Assembly (NCBI GenBank): GCA_027484445.1
Contig: JAIXSY010000042.1
Span: forward strand, 62,001 to 126,000
Direction of reading: 5' to 3'
DNA length: 64,000 nt
Source: Verrucomicrobiaceae bacterium
GTDB taxonomy: Bacteria; Verrucomicrobiota; Verrucomicrobiia; Verrucomicrobiales; Verrucomicrobiaceae
A program made the translations under genes and the position numbers. Below, piece by piece: positions 19,271 to 28,562 of the stretch (its first letter is position 1; every line of letters begins with the position of its first letter). The notes below the pieces were generated by a model, which saw nothing but the letters and a program-made list of their open reading frames with translations, was not told the DNA's origin and ran no database searches.

Positions 19271-19440
19271 GAGGGCCGCGTCTATGCAGGGAAATCGAAG
19301 CGGGGCAAGGAGAGAAGTCGGTGCGCTCTGGTTAGGATTGAGCGGACTGCGCGAGGTAAAGGTCAAACTCACGCAAAGGAACAGACAGATTTTTAAGATT
19401 GCCATCTGGTTTTGCTGTCAATACGCTGTGTTTACAAGCC

Positions 19441-22400
19441 ATGAAAATTTCCCCCTCAACCTTTTGCCTGGCGGGCCTGACTTTCTTGCTAGCCGTTTCT
19501 TCTGCCAGCGCCCAAACGATTCAACTGCTCAAAGACGTCAACACAGCGCCACCTGCGGCCTCTTCGCACGTCGAGTCGATGGTTTTGGCTGGAGGCCGCA
19601 TTTACATCTCAGCGGATGATCCCGTGTCGGGTGCGGAGTTGTGGTCGATGGCCATTCCGTCCAGCTTTCATTCGCCGTCTGCCACTGCCGTCGATAGCGA
19701 GGGGAATGTTTATGTGCTAGATACGCCCAATCACACGGTTCGTCGGATTTCGGTTTCGGGTGTGGTGACGACACTCGCTGGCCGTCCAGGTGTGGCGGGT
19801 GGCGAGAATGGGGCTGGGATCAATGCCACATTTCGTTCGCCGGAGGGCATTGCTGTGGATGGCTTTGGCAATGTTTATGTGGCGGACACGGGGAATCATG
19901 TCATTCGCCGCATCAATACATTAGGCATTGTCACAACCGTGATTGGCTCCTTTGGCAATCAGGGTAGCAATGCGAACAACAGCCCAGGCCCGACTGCGCG
20001 TTTGAGTTTTCCGCGAGGGGTTGCCATCAATGCTGCGGGCACGGAAATGGTCATCGCAGACAGTGGCAACCATGTCTTGAGAAGAGCATCCCTAACCACA
20101 ACGCCAGCTACCCCTACTGAACCGGAGATTGTTTCTGCACTTGTCAATCCCTTGGCGGGTGTGGTTGGAGTTCAGGGTTCTGCCAACGGCACGGGTAGCG
20201 GTGCTACCTTCAGCAATCCAACCTCGATTGCGATGGACAACAGTCGCGTGGCCTATGTCGCTGATACTGGCAATCACATCATACGGCGTGTTTCTGTAGG
20301 GGGAGCGGTCACCACTCTAGCTGGAACGGCAGGCACCATGGGAAGCCAAAACGGAACAGGTGCCGCTGCCTCCTTCAATGCTCCGCGAGGCATTGCTGTG
20401 GAGCCAGCGGGTTCTGTGATCTACGTCGCCGATACAGCGAATCATTTGATCCGCCGCATTACGACAACTGGCGTGGTGACAACGCTGGCTGGACTCGCTG
20501 GCGTGTCAGGTTCAGTGGAGGGAACCGGAACGGCTGCCAATTTCAGCAGTCCGCGTGGCATCTCCTTCCGCAGCAATGTCTTGTACGTGGGAGATACGCA
20601 AAATCACGTAGTTCGCAGCCTGAGCACCACCACAGCAGCAACCTCGCTTTTCGCGGGTCGGGTCGGGATTCAAGGAGCTGCGGATGGAAGTGCTGTTGTC
20701 TCTGGCTCGACAAGCCCTGCGATCATCAAAGATATTCTTCCTGGCTCTGCGGGCTCGGCTCCTTCGAAGCTCACCTTAGTTGGCAATCGTTTGTTCTTCA
20801 CCGCGACCAATGTGACGGGAGAGAGAGACCTCTGGGTCACGGATGGCACGCCCTCCGGCACGAATCGTGTGACGACCTCTTCGTTCTACCCAACCCCACC
20901 CGGTGAACCTGATTCATTGACAAATGTGAACGGCACATTGTTTTTTCAAGGCTACAGCCCAGAGCAAGGGCTCGAACTCTGGAAAGCAACCGTGGCTAAC
21001 AATGGCACAGTAACGGCTGAATTGGTGAAAGACATCAATACTGAACAAGGGCAGGGTTCTGCGGTGACGAACTGCTTTAGCACAGGTAGTTCATTGTTGT
21101 TTGCTGCGTTCAATGGTTCTGATCCAGACAATGACCCGCTCACTGCATCTCAAGGAATAGAGCTGTGGAAAAGCAATGGCACCTCTGCGGGCACAGTTTT
21201 GATTGCGGATTTGTTTCCGGGATCAACGGATTCTCTGCCCACGAATTTTGTTTCCTTTGGCGGCTTCACTTACTTCACGGCGGATGGGCAGACGGCCAGT
21301 GCTCCTTTCGAAGCGATTGGTCGTGAGCTCTTCCGCATCAATGACACTCTCACCAATCCAAGTTTGGTCTTTGACATTGCGACAGGAGGCACCGGTTCGG
21401 AGCCGAGGGATTTCGTCGTTTCTGGCGGTAACTCTGCAAATGGCGGGCGCTTGTTTTTCACAGCGAGCACATTGGCGCAGGGGCGTGAACTTTGGGTCCT
21501 CGATGAAGACCTTGGGCTGACCAATCCGACTCTGGTTACCGATCTTTACAATGGAGTGACCGATTCAGGGGTTAGCAATTTAACGCCTTATTTGTATCCG
21601 ATTAGCGGTAACAGCCGTCCTCAGCGAGTCTTGTTTACAGCTGATAACAACAGCAATCTAGGAACCGAACTTTTTTCTAGCGATGGCACCAGCATCGGAA
21701 CGACCCTGGTGAGCGACTTGGAACCCGGCCCAGACTCTTCCGTTTTGGCTAATTTTATTCAAACCTCGCCGGGCTGGGTCATCTTCACGAAAGAGGCTTT
21801 GGATGGAAGTTTGACACTTTATTCGACCAACGGTTCTGATGTGAATGTGGTGGATGATTTCCTCAATGAAACCAGTGGCACCCCCAGTCTGAATCCCAAA
21901 CGCTTCCGTTCTCCTGTGAAAATCGGCACTCAAGTGCTGTTTTTGCTGGGGGATGATGAGTTGTGGATAACGGATGGACTTAGCGATGCAGGTACCTATT
22001 TGGTCTATCGTTTTCGCAGTGGTTCTGAAGGTTCAGAAGCTAGCGACTTCACGCGCATGAGCGATGGCAGAACCGTCTTTACAGCCGTCACCGAAGCCGG
22101 TGGGCGTGAGTTGTGGATCACCAGTGTGGAAGGAGTGACCACCGCACTTCCTGAGGTCGTCGCGGGTACAGCGGATGGGGCTCCTCAAGACTTAACAGCA
22201 ACAACAGATGGTCGCGTTTTTTTCACTGCATCAGATGTTGATAACAATCGTGAGCTTTGGGTGACGGATGGGACTTCCGTGACGAAGGTCAAAGAAATCA
22301 ATGCGACATTGGGGAGTGATCCGACTAATCTTTTCTGGCATACACGAACGTCAGGTTCCGGACGACTCTACTTCTCAGCAGCTGACACAGGTGGTGATCA

Positions 22401-25400
22401 GGAGCTCTGGATTTCTGATGGAACTAACGCGGGCACCGTTCGGGTTTTGGACATCAATGAAGGGATTCCTCCTTCAAGCCCAGGTGGCTTTTGTGCTCTT
22501 GGCAATACAGTCTTCTTCGCAGCTGCTCGGGCCACGGATGGTCGTGAATTGTGGAAGACCGAAGGAACGGAGGCAACGACATCCAGAGTGCTTGATTTTA
22601 ACGCGGGTTCAGGAAGCTCAGAACCAGAAGATCTTTTGGTGATGAATGCGCCTGGACTCGGTCAACGCCTCTTCTTCACGGCCTTTGGCTTTGCACCGAC
22701 GAATCTCCGTCGCAATACAGGAAGAGAGCTTTGGATGACGAATGGAACCGATGTGGGGACCAGTGTGGTCAAGGACATCATTTTGTTCAGCACTTCTTCT
22801 GTCGAGCAAGGTGGTGCTTGGGCAACCGTTTCAAACAATCGAATCTTTTTTGTCGCCAACGATGGCAAGACTGGGAAAGAGCTGTGGATGAGCACCGGAG
22901 CCAGTGGCAATGCGAGCTTGGTCAAAGACATCTGCACCATTTCGGCTGGAGTTGGTCTGACCGTGGGCTCCGACCCGACTCACTTGGTGAATGCGAATGG
23001 CCGACTTTTCTTCATCGCAGATGATGGGGTGAATGGAAAAGAACTTTGGACCAGCACAGGGACCTCTGCGAGCACGGTCTTGGTCAGAAACATCGCTGCA
23101 GGTAGCGCCAGTCCTGACATTCAGGATCTTATTGCAGTGGGAGACATCGTTTGTTTCACGGCGGAAAACGGGGTGAATGGACGTGAAGTTTGGGTTTCTG
23201 ATGGCACCGCGTCCGGCACTTTCATGCTTGAAGATTTGCTTCCTGGAGATCGAACCTCTAGCCCAAGAGCGCTCGCTGGTTTCGGGACAAGTTTGTACCT
23301 GACGGCGGCGGATTCGAACTACGGCTTGGAGCCTCGAATCGCTCAGCTGCCTGCGCGAATCGCTCTCGAGCAGCCTTTGGGCACATTCCTCACAGGCAGC
23401 GGAGTCCACACCGTCAACTTCACTCCGGTGTCTCCTCTCTCCTTTGGGGCTCCTGGCATTACCCTCCCGATTCGTATTTCAAACATTGGCATCAATCCTT
23501 TGCGGAATTTAGCAGTGACTCTATCCGGGCCTCACGCGGCAGATTTCAAAATCGTCTCTGCTAGATTGCCAACGACGATCAATGCCGCTTTGCCTTTCGA
23601 TGTGCAGGTTCAGTTTTTGCCCAAAGAAGGTGGCACACGCACGGCTGTGCTGACCATTTTCAGTTCTGATGAAACAAGTTCACCTTATGTGATCAATTTG
23701 AGGGGTGTTTGCTCGAAAGATCCCACCGTCACGACGCACCCTGCTTCGTTCGCCGTCAATGTGGGCCAGCCTGTTACTTTGAATGCTAATGCAACGGGAA
23801 CATCACCGCTAGCTGTGCAATGGCGTCGAAACAATGTTGCCATTTCAGGGGCAACGACGAGTCCCCTTTATCTCTGGAGTGCCCAGCTCAAGGATGCCGG
23901 AAGTTACACGGCCCTGTTTAGCAACAGTGCTCGTCCGGGAGGAACGGCGCTGACGGATGCAGCGCAGCTCTTGGTGGTCGAAGATTTCAATGCAACGCCT
24001 CGTGTCGTGGTTAGCCGTGTCGGTGCTACAGTCACCCTTACGGTCAATGCTGCTGGAACGATCAATAGCTACAGCTGGCAGTTTTCTGGAGGAGCGCTCT
24101 CGAATGCGACGGGGGCAAACACCCGCACGTTGACGCTTCGTAACGTGCAGGCGACCCAGAGTGGCACTTACTCCTGCACCGTTTCAGGTCCGGCGGGCAC
24201 AGCGGTGGGGGGCACGACGGCTCTGCGTATCTTCACAGAGCCGCCTGCGATTGAGGCGACACAAAACATGCCTGTAGGTGTCGTTGGGGCCTTCTATCGT
24301 TACCAAATCCAAGTCTCGGCGGATGTTTCAAAAACACCCACCACTTACACGGCAACGCCTTTGCCACCTGGCTTAAGGATTGATGCCAAAACGGGCCTGA
24401 TCACGGGTCGTCCGACTCGTGCTGGCAATTCCAGCATCACGCTCGGTGTTTCCAACGGCATCCGCCCTGATCCTGCAAAAGTGACTGCACAATTGCGGAT
24501 CGTGGATATGCCGACAGGACTGGATGGTGTTTACACGGGTCTGGTTGATCGGCAGAGCGACATCAATGCCGATGCGGGTGGACGCCTTGATCTTACCATC
24601 ACGAGAACTGGCTCGTTTACGGGTGCCTTGTTGTTAGGTGCAGAGCGTCTGCCCGTGAGTGGCAATCTCGATTTCTCCGTGGATACGGTCGCAGTGCCTC
24701 CGGTGGCCCAAGCCCCCTATCGAGCGACTGTCGTCCTGACACGCAGGGGCATTGCATCTCCGCTGACGCTTAGTTTTGAGATCAAGCCGGATACCAAAGA
24801 TCGTCTCATCAATGCTAGCCTGACAACGCCGACTGCAACAGGCACCGCTTCAGCTGCGGTAGTGGCCTGGAAAGCAGGAACTGTCATCACCCCTTACCTC
24901 GGCCTTTATAATTTCGGCATTAGGCTGCCGAGCCAGATCAACGGCGCGCCCAATGAAAATCTGAATGCACCTCGATCGACATTTGTGCCTCAGGGCAAAG
25001 GCTTTGGCAGTTTCACGGTCGCAGCCAGAGGCACCCTGAGCATTGCCGCACAAACGGCTGATGGAGAGCGCATCACTTGCGCGACTTTCGTCGGTCCAGA
25101 GGGGGAGGTGCTGCTCTACCAGAGTCTTTACACTACGACTCGCAAAGGTTCAATCCAGGGAGTGCTAAGCATTCAAAAAGGCATTGATGGTGATTTGTCG
25201 GACAATGTGATCTCTCGCAGCAATTTGATGGACATGGATTGGGTGCGGCCTCCAGCGACCGCTGCCATTTCCACAGCTGCGACGACTCGAAGCTATCGTG
25301 CGGGTTTCGGGCTCGGCACGTTGACTCCAGACATCACTGATCCGTTAATCATTGAGCCTTTTGGTGGCCTCTACCTGCCGCCAACGGTGATTCTCAAAGT

Positions 25401-25794
25401 CGTTGCTCCCTCTGACACGGCGGACAATGCGAGTCTGAGCTTCAGTGGAGCGAATGTGCCTTCTTCCAGCGTGAATGTTCCTTTGATTGCGATCAATTCT
25501 CGGAGTGTGATCAAAAAACTGGCAGGTTCACCCATGACCACGATCAACGGAACAGTCCGCACAGGAGCCTTTAGCGGAAACTTTGTGCTCGAAAATGATG
25601 ATGTCACCACGAGCCGCGTGAATGCGAAAGAAGTTCGCCGTTCTGTCAACTTCCAGGGCATGATTGTTCCTGAAGGCACTGAACATCGTGGGGTTGGCTA
25701 TTTCATGCTTTCTCAGATTCCTAGCCTGAGCACAGATGCGCCTGCCACGCGTCAGCCAGTGCTTTCGGGTTCCGTGGTTTTTGACAATGATTAG
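19441..25794 (+). CDS. Giant secreted protein with NHL, ELWxxDGT and Ig-like repeats
   Basis: The 2117-residue protein starts with a signal peptide (MKISPSTFCLAGLTFLLAVSSASAQ). Domains in order are as follows. NHL-type beta-propeller repeats (~60-420) recur as VYVADTGNHVIRRI with GVVTTLAG. A long array of ELWxxDGT-type repeats (~430-1310) carries GRELW, TDGT and VKDI units. A choice-of-anchor-D-like domain (LSGPHAADF) spans ~1330-1430. Two Ig-like domains (~1430-1600) and a putative-Ig segment with PPGLRIDAKTGLITGRPT (~1605-1690) follow. The C-terminal ~430 residues contain GVYTGLVDRQSDIN and repeated beta-rich units. No LPXTG, PEP-CTERM or obvious T9SS tail is visible. It is probably a surface or matrix protein; no enzymatic motif was seen. 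ATG 19441 is chosen for the signal peptide. Confidence 0.85.
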   Translation: MKISPSTFCLAGLTFLLAVSSASAQTIQLLKDVNTAPPAASSHVESMVLAGGRIYISADDPVSGAELWSMAIPSSFHSPSATAVDSEGNVYVLDTPNHTVRRISVSGVVTTLAGRPGVAGGENGAGINATFRSPEGIAVDGFGNVYVADTGNHVIRRINTLGIVTTVIGSFGNQGSNANNSPGPTARLSFPRGVAINAAGTEMVIADSGNHVLRRASLTTTPATPTEPEIVSALVNPLAGVVGVQGSANGTGSGATFSNPTSIAMDNSRVAYVADTGNHIIRRVSVGGAVTTLAGTAGTMGSQNGTGAAASFNAPRGIAVEPAGSVIYVADTANHLIRRITTTGVVTTLAGLAGVSGSVEGTGTAANFSSPRGISFRSNVLYVGDTQNHVVRSLSTTTAATSLFAGRVGIQGAADGSAVVSGSTSPAIIKDILPGSAGSAPSKLTLVGNRLFFTATNVTGERDLWVTDGTPSGTNRVTTSSFYPTPPGEPDSLTNVNGTLFFQGYSPEQGLELWKATVANNGTVTAELVKDINTEQGQGSAVTNCFSTGSSLLFAAFNGSDPDNDPLTASQGIELWKSNGTSAGTVLIADLFPGSTDSLPTNFVSFGGFTYFTADGQTASAPFEAIGRELFRINDTLTNPSLVFDIATGGTGSEPRDFVVSGGNSANGGRLFFTASTLAQGRELWVLDEDLGLTNPTLVTDLYNGVTDSGVSNLTPYLYPISGNSRPQRVLFTADNNSNLGTELFSSDGTSIGTTLVSDLEPGPDSSVLANFIQTSPGWVIFTKEALDGSLTLYSTNGSDVNVVDDFLNETSGTPSLNPKRFRSPVKIGTQVLFLLGDDELWITDGLSDAGTYLVYRFRSGSEGSEASDFTRMSDGRTVFTAVTEAGGRELWITSVEGVTTALPEVVAGTADGAPQDLTATTDGRVFFTASDVDNNRELWVTDGTSVTKVKEINATLGSDPTNLFWHTRTSGSGRLYFSAADTGGDQELWISDGTNAGTVRVLDINEGIPPSSPGGFCALGNTVFFAAARATDGRELWKTEGTEATTSRVLDFNAGSGSSEPEDLLVMNAPGLGQRLFFTAFGFAPTNLRRNTGRELWMTNGTDVGTSVVKDIILFSTSSVEQGGAWATVSNNRIFFVANDGKTGKELWMSTGASGNASLVKDICTISAGVGLTVGSDPTHLVNANGRLFFIADDGVNGKELWTSTGTSASTVLVRNIAAGSASPDIQDLIAVGDIVCFTAENGVNGREVWVSDGTASGTFMLEDLLPGDRTSSPRALAGFGTSLYLTAADSNYGLEPRIAQLPARIALEQPLGTFLTGSGVHTVNFTPVSPLSFGAPGITLPIRISNIGINPLRNLAVTLSGPHAADFKIVSARLPTTINAALPFDVQVQFLPKEGGTRTAVLTIFSSDETSSPYVINLRGVCSKDPTVTTHPASFAVNVGQPVTLNANATGTSPLAVQWRRNNVAISGATTSPLYLWSAQLKDAGSYTALFSNSARPGGTALTDAAQLLVVEDFNATPRVVVSRVGATVTLTVNAAGTINSYSWQFSGGALSNATGANTRTLTLRNVQATQSGTYSCTVSGPAGTAVGGTTALRIFTEPPAIEATQNMPVGVVGAFYRYQIQVSADVSKTPTTYTATPLPPGLRIDAKTGLITGRPTRAGNSSITLGVSNGIRPDPAKVTAQLRIVDMPTGLDGVYTGLVDRQSDINADAGGRLDLTITRTGSFTGALLLGAERLPVSGNLDFSVDTVAVPPVAQAPYRATVVLTRRGIASPLTLSFEIKPDTKDRLINASLTTPTATGTASAAVVAWKAGTVITPYLGLYNFGIRLPSQINGAPNENLNAPRSTFVPQGKGFGSFTVAARGTLSIAAQTADGERITCATFVGPEGEVLLYQSLYTTTRKGSIQGVLSIQKGIDGDLSDNVISRSNLMDMDWVRPPATAAISTAATTRSYRAGFGLGTLTPDITDPLIIEPFGGLYLPPTVILKVVAPSDTADNASLSFSGANVPSSSVNVPLIAINSRSVIKKLAGSPMTTINGTVRTGAFSGNFVLENDDVTTSRVNAKEVRRSVNFQGMIVPEGTEHRGVGYFMLSQIPSLSTDAPATRQPVLSGSVVFDND

Positions 25795-25807
25795 TTTCAG
25801 TGAGCTT

Positions 25808-25860
25808 TCCTGACGCTTGATTCCCTGGCAAACTGCGGCCAAGGGACAAAAACGTCAGGA
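25808..25860 (+). promoter_or_regulatory. Nested inverted repeat overlapping the start of the LptF/G-like gene
   Basis: An outer 8 bp perfect repeat (TCCTGACG / CGTCAGGA) encloses an inner near-perfect pair (TCCCTGGC / GCCAAGGGA). The right outer arm covers the AGGA just before and at ATG 25860. No T run follows, so it is more like a translation-control or attenuation hairpin than a terminator. Confidence 0.35.
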
Positions 25861-27575
25861 TGTCATGGACCCGTCACATCATTCACCGGCTGCGCGAGCT
25901 GCAGATGCGCTCGCGCAGATGGCCCTATGCGGGGCGCATCACGTTTGCACTTGCCTTGATTGCGATGCTTCTGCTGGTCACGCAGGGGCACCATCTAGAC
26001 AACCCGGCTGACATTGCGGGTTATGATTTTCAAAATGGCCAATTGGTGGCTGAACGAGGCGGTCCGCCTCCGAGCACCTCTCTGAAAGTCATCTCGATCC
26101 TTTTGCCTTACCTGGATCGTTGGATGCTGGTGGGCGGTTTGGTTTATATTTCCATCCTGCTTCGCCAGTGGGGAGTGACTCGAAAACTCATCTTGCCCAG
26201 TTGGGTCGCAGCCTTCTCGGTCGCAGCCTGGGCCGTAGCCACGGACATCGCTCATCAACTCGGAGTGATGCAGATGACAGAGCTCGGTGAACCGCTCTCA
26301 CTCACGGCTTACTACGGCAAACTGCTGCTGCTGGCCCTTGCGCCCCTTTGTGTTAGCGGGCTTCTGCACTATTATCATCGCTGTGGTGCTCTGGATCGCT
26401 ACACCATGCGCACGTTTTTGGCACCGCTACTGTTTTGCTTTGTGGCATTCACCTCGCTGTGGTTGATCATGGATCTGCTGGATAACTTGAAGGATTTCCA
26501 AGAAGCCGAAGCTCCGGTGGGGCGTGTGTTGCTGTTTTACCTGGGGGTGATGCCTTTCATCTTCGTTTCGGTCATGCCTGCTTCCTTGCTGCTCTCCGTG
26601 CTATACACGCTAACACGGATGTCACGGGCGAATGAGATCATCGCCATGTTGGGGGCAGGGCGCAGTGTGCTTCAGGTGCTGGGGCCCTTGCTTGTCGTGT
26701 CTGCTGTGGTTTCCATCCTCTCGATGTCTGCGAATTACCACTGGGCACCACGTGCGGAGGGGAAAAAAGAAGCTGTCATCCGCGGGCTCGAAGGTCGTCA
26801 GAAGGACAGCATCATGCAGTCCTCGGTGATGTATCGCGACCCTGCTTCAGGGCGGACTTGGTTCATCGCCTCCATGCCGTTTTCGCTGCGCGATGGTCGG
26901 CTGCGTGGGGTGCAGGTGCGTGAAGTCGATGCACGTGCCCAACTCACCCGTGTGATACATGCCGATTCAGCGACTTGGTTTCCAGGCGGGCCTTGGCGTT
27001 TCTTCGATGGCAAAGAGGTGCTCTACAAAGACGGTCAGCCGGTGACCCTCCGCGAGTTTCCTCGTGATCCCGCAGGTTGGCAGGGGATCGACATCGGCAA
27101 CTTCACCGAGACGCCATGGAGCATGATCAGCCACGATCTGACACCTGATTTCATGGGGGTGCCTGAGATCACGTCTTACCTGCGTGCACGGCCTGAGGAT
27201 CATCCTAGCCGCCTCACTCCCTTCTATGCGCACCTTTACCATCGCTTCGCCTTGCCTTGGCAGTCTTTTGCCCTGGCCTTGGTGGCTGCGCCGTTGGGCA
27301 TTGCTTATTCTCGCCGTGGTGCTGTGGGTGGCATTGCAGGTTCCATTTTCATCTTCTTTGCCCTTCTGTTCCTGAACAATCTCTGCCTCAACCTTGGCAA
27401 AGGTGGACATCTGCCTGGCTGGTTCAGTCCCTGGGTTCCGCACCTTTTGTTTGGTTCTCTGGGTCTCGTTTTGCTGCATTACCGTTCCGAGAACAAAGAG
27501 CTACCCCGCCTATCTCAGCTTTTTCGTCAGGCCAGCACACGCATCGCGCGTCCGCGCAATCGCCAAGCTGCTTGA
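25860..27575 (+). CDS. LptF/LptG (YjgP/YjgQ) family permease with an extra N-terminal membrane domain
   Basis: Residues ~175-560 match the LptF/LptG permeases of the lipopolysaccharide exporter LptB2FG. They begin LDRYTMRTFLAPLLFCFVAFTSLWLIMDLLDNL, and a MPFIFVSVMPASLLLSVLYTLTRMSRANEIIAMLGAG block marks the coupling-helix region. A periplasmic beta-jellyroll and C-terminal helices follow. The first ~170 residues, with about four hydrophobic helices, are extra compared with the usual ~360-residue LptF/G. The ATPase and a second permease are not in the window. The start could be ATG 25860 or an internal ATG at 25905. The upstream hairpin at 25808-25860 would cover the initiation site. Confidence 0.85.
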   Translation: MSWTRHIIHRLRELQMRSRRWPYAGRITFALALIAMLLLVTQGHHLDNPADIAGYDFQNGQLVAERGGPPPSTSLKVISILLPYLDRWMLVGGLVYISILLRQWGVTRKLILPSWVAAFSVAAWAVATDIAHQLGVMQMTELGEPLSLTAYYGKLLLLALAPLCVSGLLHYYHRCGALDRYTMRTFLAPLLFCFVAFTSLWLIMDLLDNLKDFQEAEAPVGRVLLFYLGVMPFIFVSVMPASLLLSVLYTLTRMSRANEIIAMLGAGRSVLQVLGPLLVVSAVVSILSMSANYHWAPRAEGKKEAVIRGLEGRQKDSIMQSSVMYRDPASGRTWFIASMPFSLRDGRLRGVQVREVDARAQLTRVIHADSATWFPGGPWRFFDGKEVLYKDGQPVTLREFPRDPAGWQGIDIGNFTETPWSMISHDLTPDFMGVPEITSYLRARPEDHPSRLTPFYAHLYHRFALPWQSFALALVAAPLGIAYSRRGAVGGIAGSIFIFFALLFLNNLCLNLGKGGHLPGWFSPWVPHLLFGSLGLVLLHYRSENKELPRLSQLFRQASTRIARPRNRQAA

Positions 27576-27652
27576 TCGAACCCAGCCTGGATCACTTGTG
27601 CGCTTGCCTTGTGCTGGTCGTTGTTTCAGTGCATAGCTGATCCCTCCACTGC

Positions 27653-28459
27653 ATGATTCAAAACTGGTCCATTCGCTCTCGCGCAACTCACTGCGCTCTT
27701 TCGGGACGTGCTTTTGCTGAAGGCGAGGTTTTTCATACCGCCATTTACTTTGATCCCGAAACCAGTGGCTATTTGCGTCGAGATGTTGGCATGGACGTGT
27801 GGCGTCAGGAAATCGCAGAGCGAAAGCCGATTGCCTACTGGCGCACGACTTACACACCTGTCGTGGTCGAGGCCAAGCCAGAGGTGGCCAGCAAAGAAAG
27901 CGCCATGGCTTTGCTCCAACGCTTCATTGAGGAAGATAACCCCATCACGGAAAACGCGCGTTACATCCTGGCGCTGATGCTAGAGCGCAAGCGCATCTTG
28001 AGTCCCACAGCCACTAAGGAAATCGATGGGGCCAAGATGCTGTTTTACGAGAACAAAAAGACAGGTGAAGTCTTCTTGATTCGTGATCCAGAATTGAGGC
28101 TCGATGAACTGGCTCAGGTTCAGGATGAAGTCGCGATGCTTCTCGGTTTTGGTGGCCCAGCCGCAGAGGCAGCCAAAGTGGCGGGCGTGCAGTTTACGCC
28201 GGAAGGCAAGCTTATTTCTACAGACGCAGCGCAGGTCGTCGAGCCAACGGCGCCTGACGCGTCAAGCCAGGAAGCCGATCCTGTAGAACTAGCCTCAGAT
28301 CCAGAGGACGATGCAGCTGAGAGCCTACAGGGGGAAGAATCTGATTTGCTTGAAGACAACCTTTCAACTGAAGGTGAAGCACTCCAGTCAGAGCCAGGAA
28401 ACCCTTTGCCAGTTCCTGAGTCGGAGGATGAAGCGCCTAGCGCCGATTCAGCTCATTAG
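27653..28459 (+). CDS. Conserved hypothetical protein with an acidic C-terminal tail
   Basis: I do not recognise the family. The 268-residue protein has a folded N-terminal ~180 residues. It begins IQNWSIRSRATHCALSGRAFAEGEVFHTAIYFD, then has YLRRDVGMDVWRQEIAERKPIAYWRT and MALLQRFIEEDNPITENARYILALMLERKRILSP. The last ~80 residues are low-complexity and acidic, rich in Glu, Asp, Ser, Pro and Ala, and are probably disordered. No signal peptide or membrane segment is visible, so it is cytoplasmic. It lies 77 bp after the LptF/G-like gene and ~100 bp before the DsbD-like gene on the same strand. The phrase CALSGRAFAEGE suggests a small metal or cysteine site, but only one Cys is present. Confidence 0.7.
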   Translation: MIQNWSIRSRATHCALSGRAFAEGEVFHTAIYFDPETSGYLRRDVGMDVWRQEIAERKPIAYWRTTYTPVVVEAKPEVASKESAMALLQRFIEEDNPITENARYILALMLERKRILSPTATKEIDGAKMLFYENKKTGEVFLIRDPELRLDELAQVQDEVAMLLGFGGPAAEAAKVAGVQFTPEGKLISTDAAQVVEPTAPDASSQEADPVELASDPEDDAAESLQGEESDLLEDNLSTEGEALQSEPGNPLPVPESEDEAPSADSAH

Positions 28460-28562
28460 CTCCGACGGGTTACAGAGCCTTTGCATGGCTTTGTTGGATA
28501 AGCTTGGGCAAAAGGTGCACGGAATATTTCGCGCACACGTTATTTCTTACCTGAAGACATTT

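Noticed and set aside
18257..19396. Long antisense frame (379 codons) over leuB
   Set aside because: The Asp/Gly/Ala/His-rich composition is a codon-bias shadow of leuB, whose motifs are intact on the minus strand.
28311..28562. Longer N-terminus for the DsbD-like protein
   Set aside because: It overlaps the end of the previous gene out of frame. The ATG at 28563 gives a proper signal peptide.
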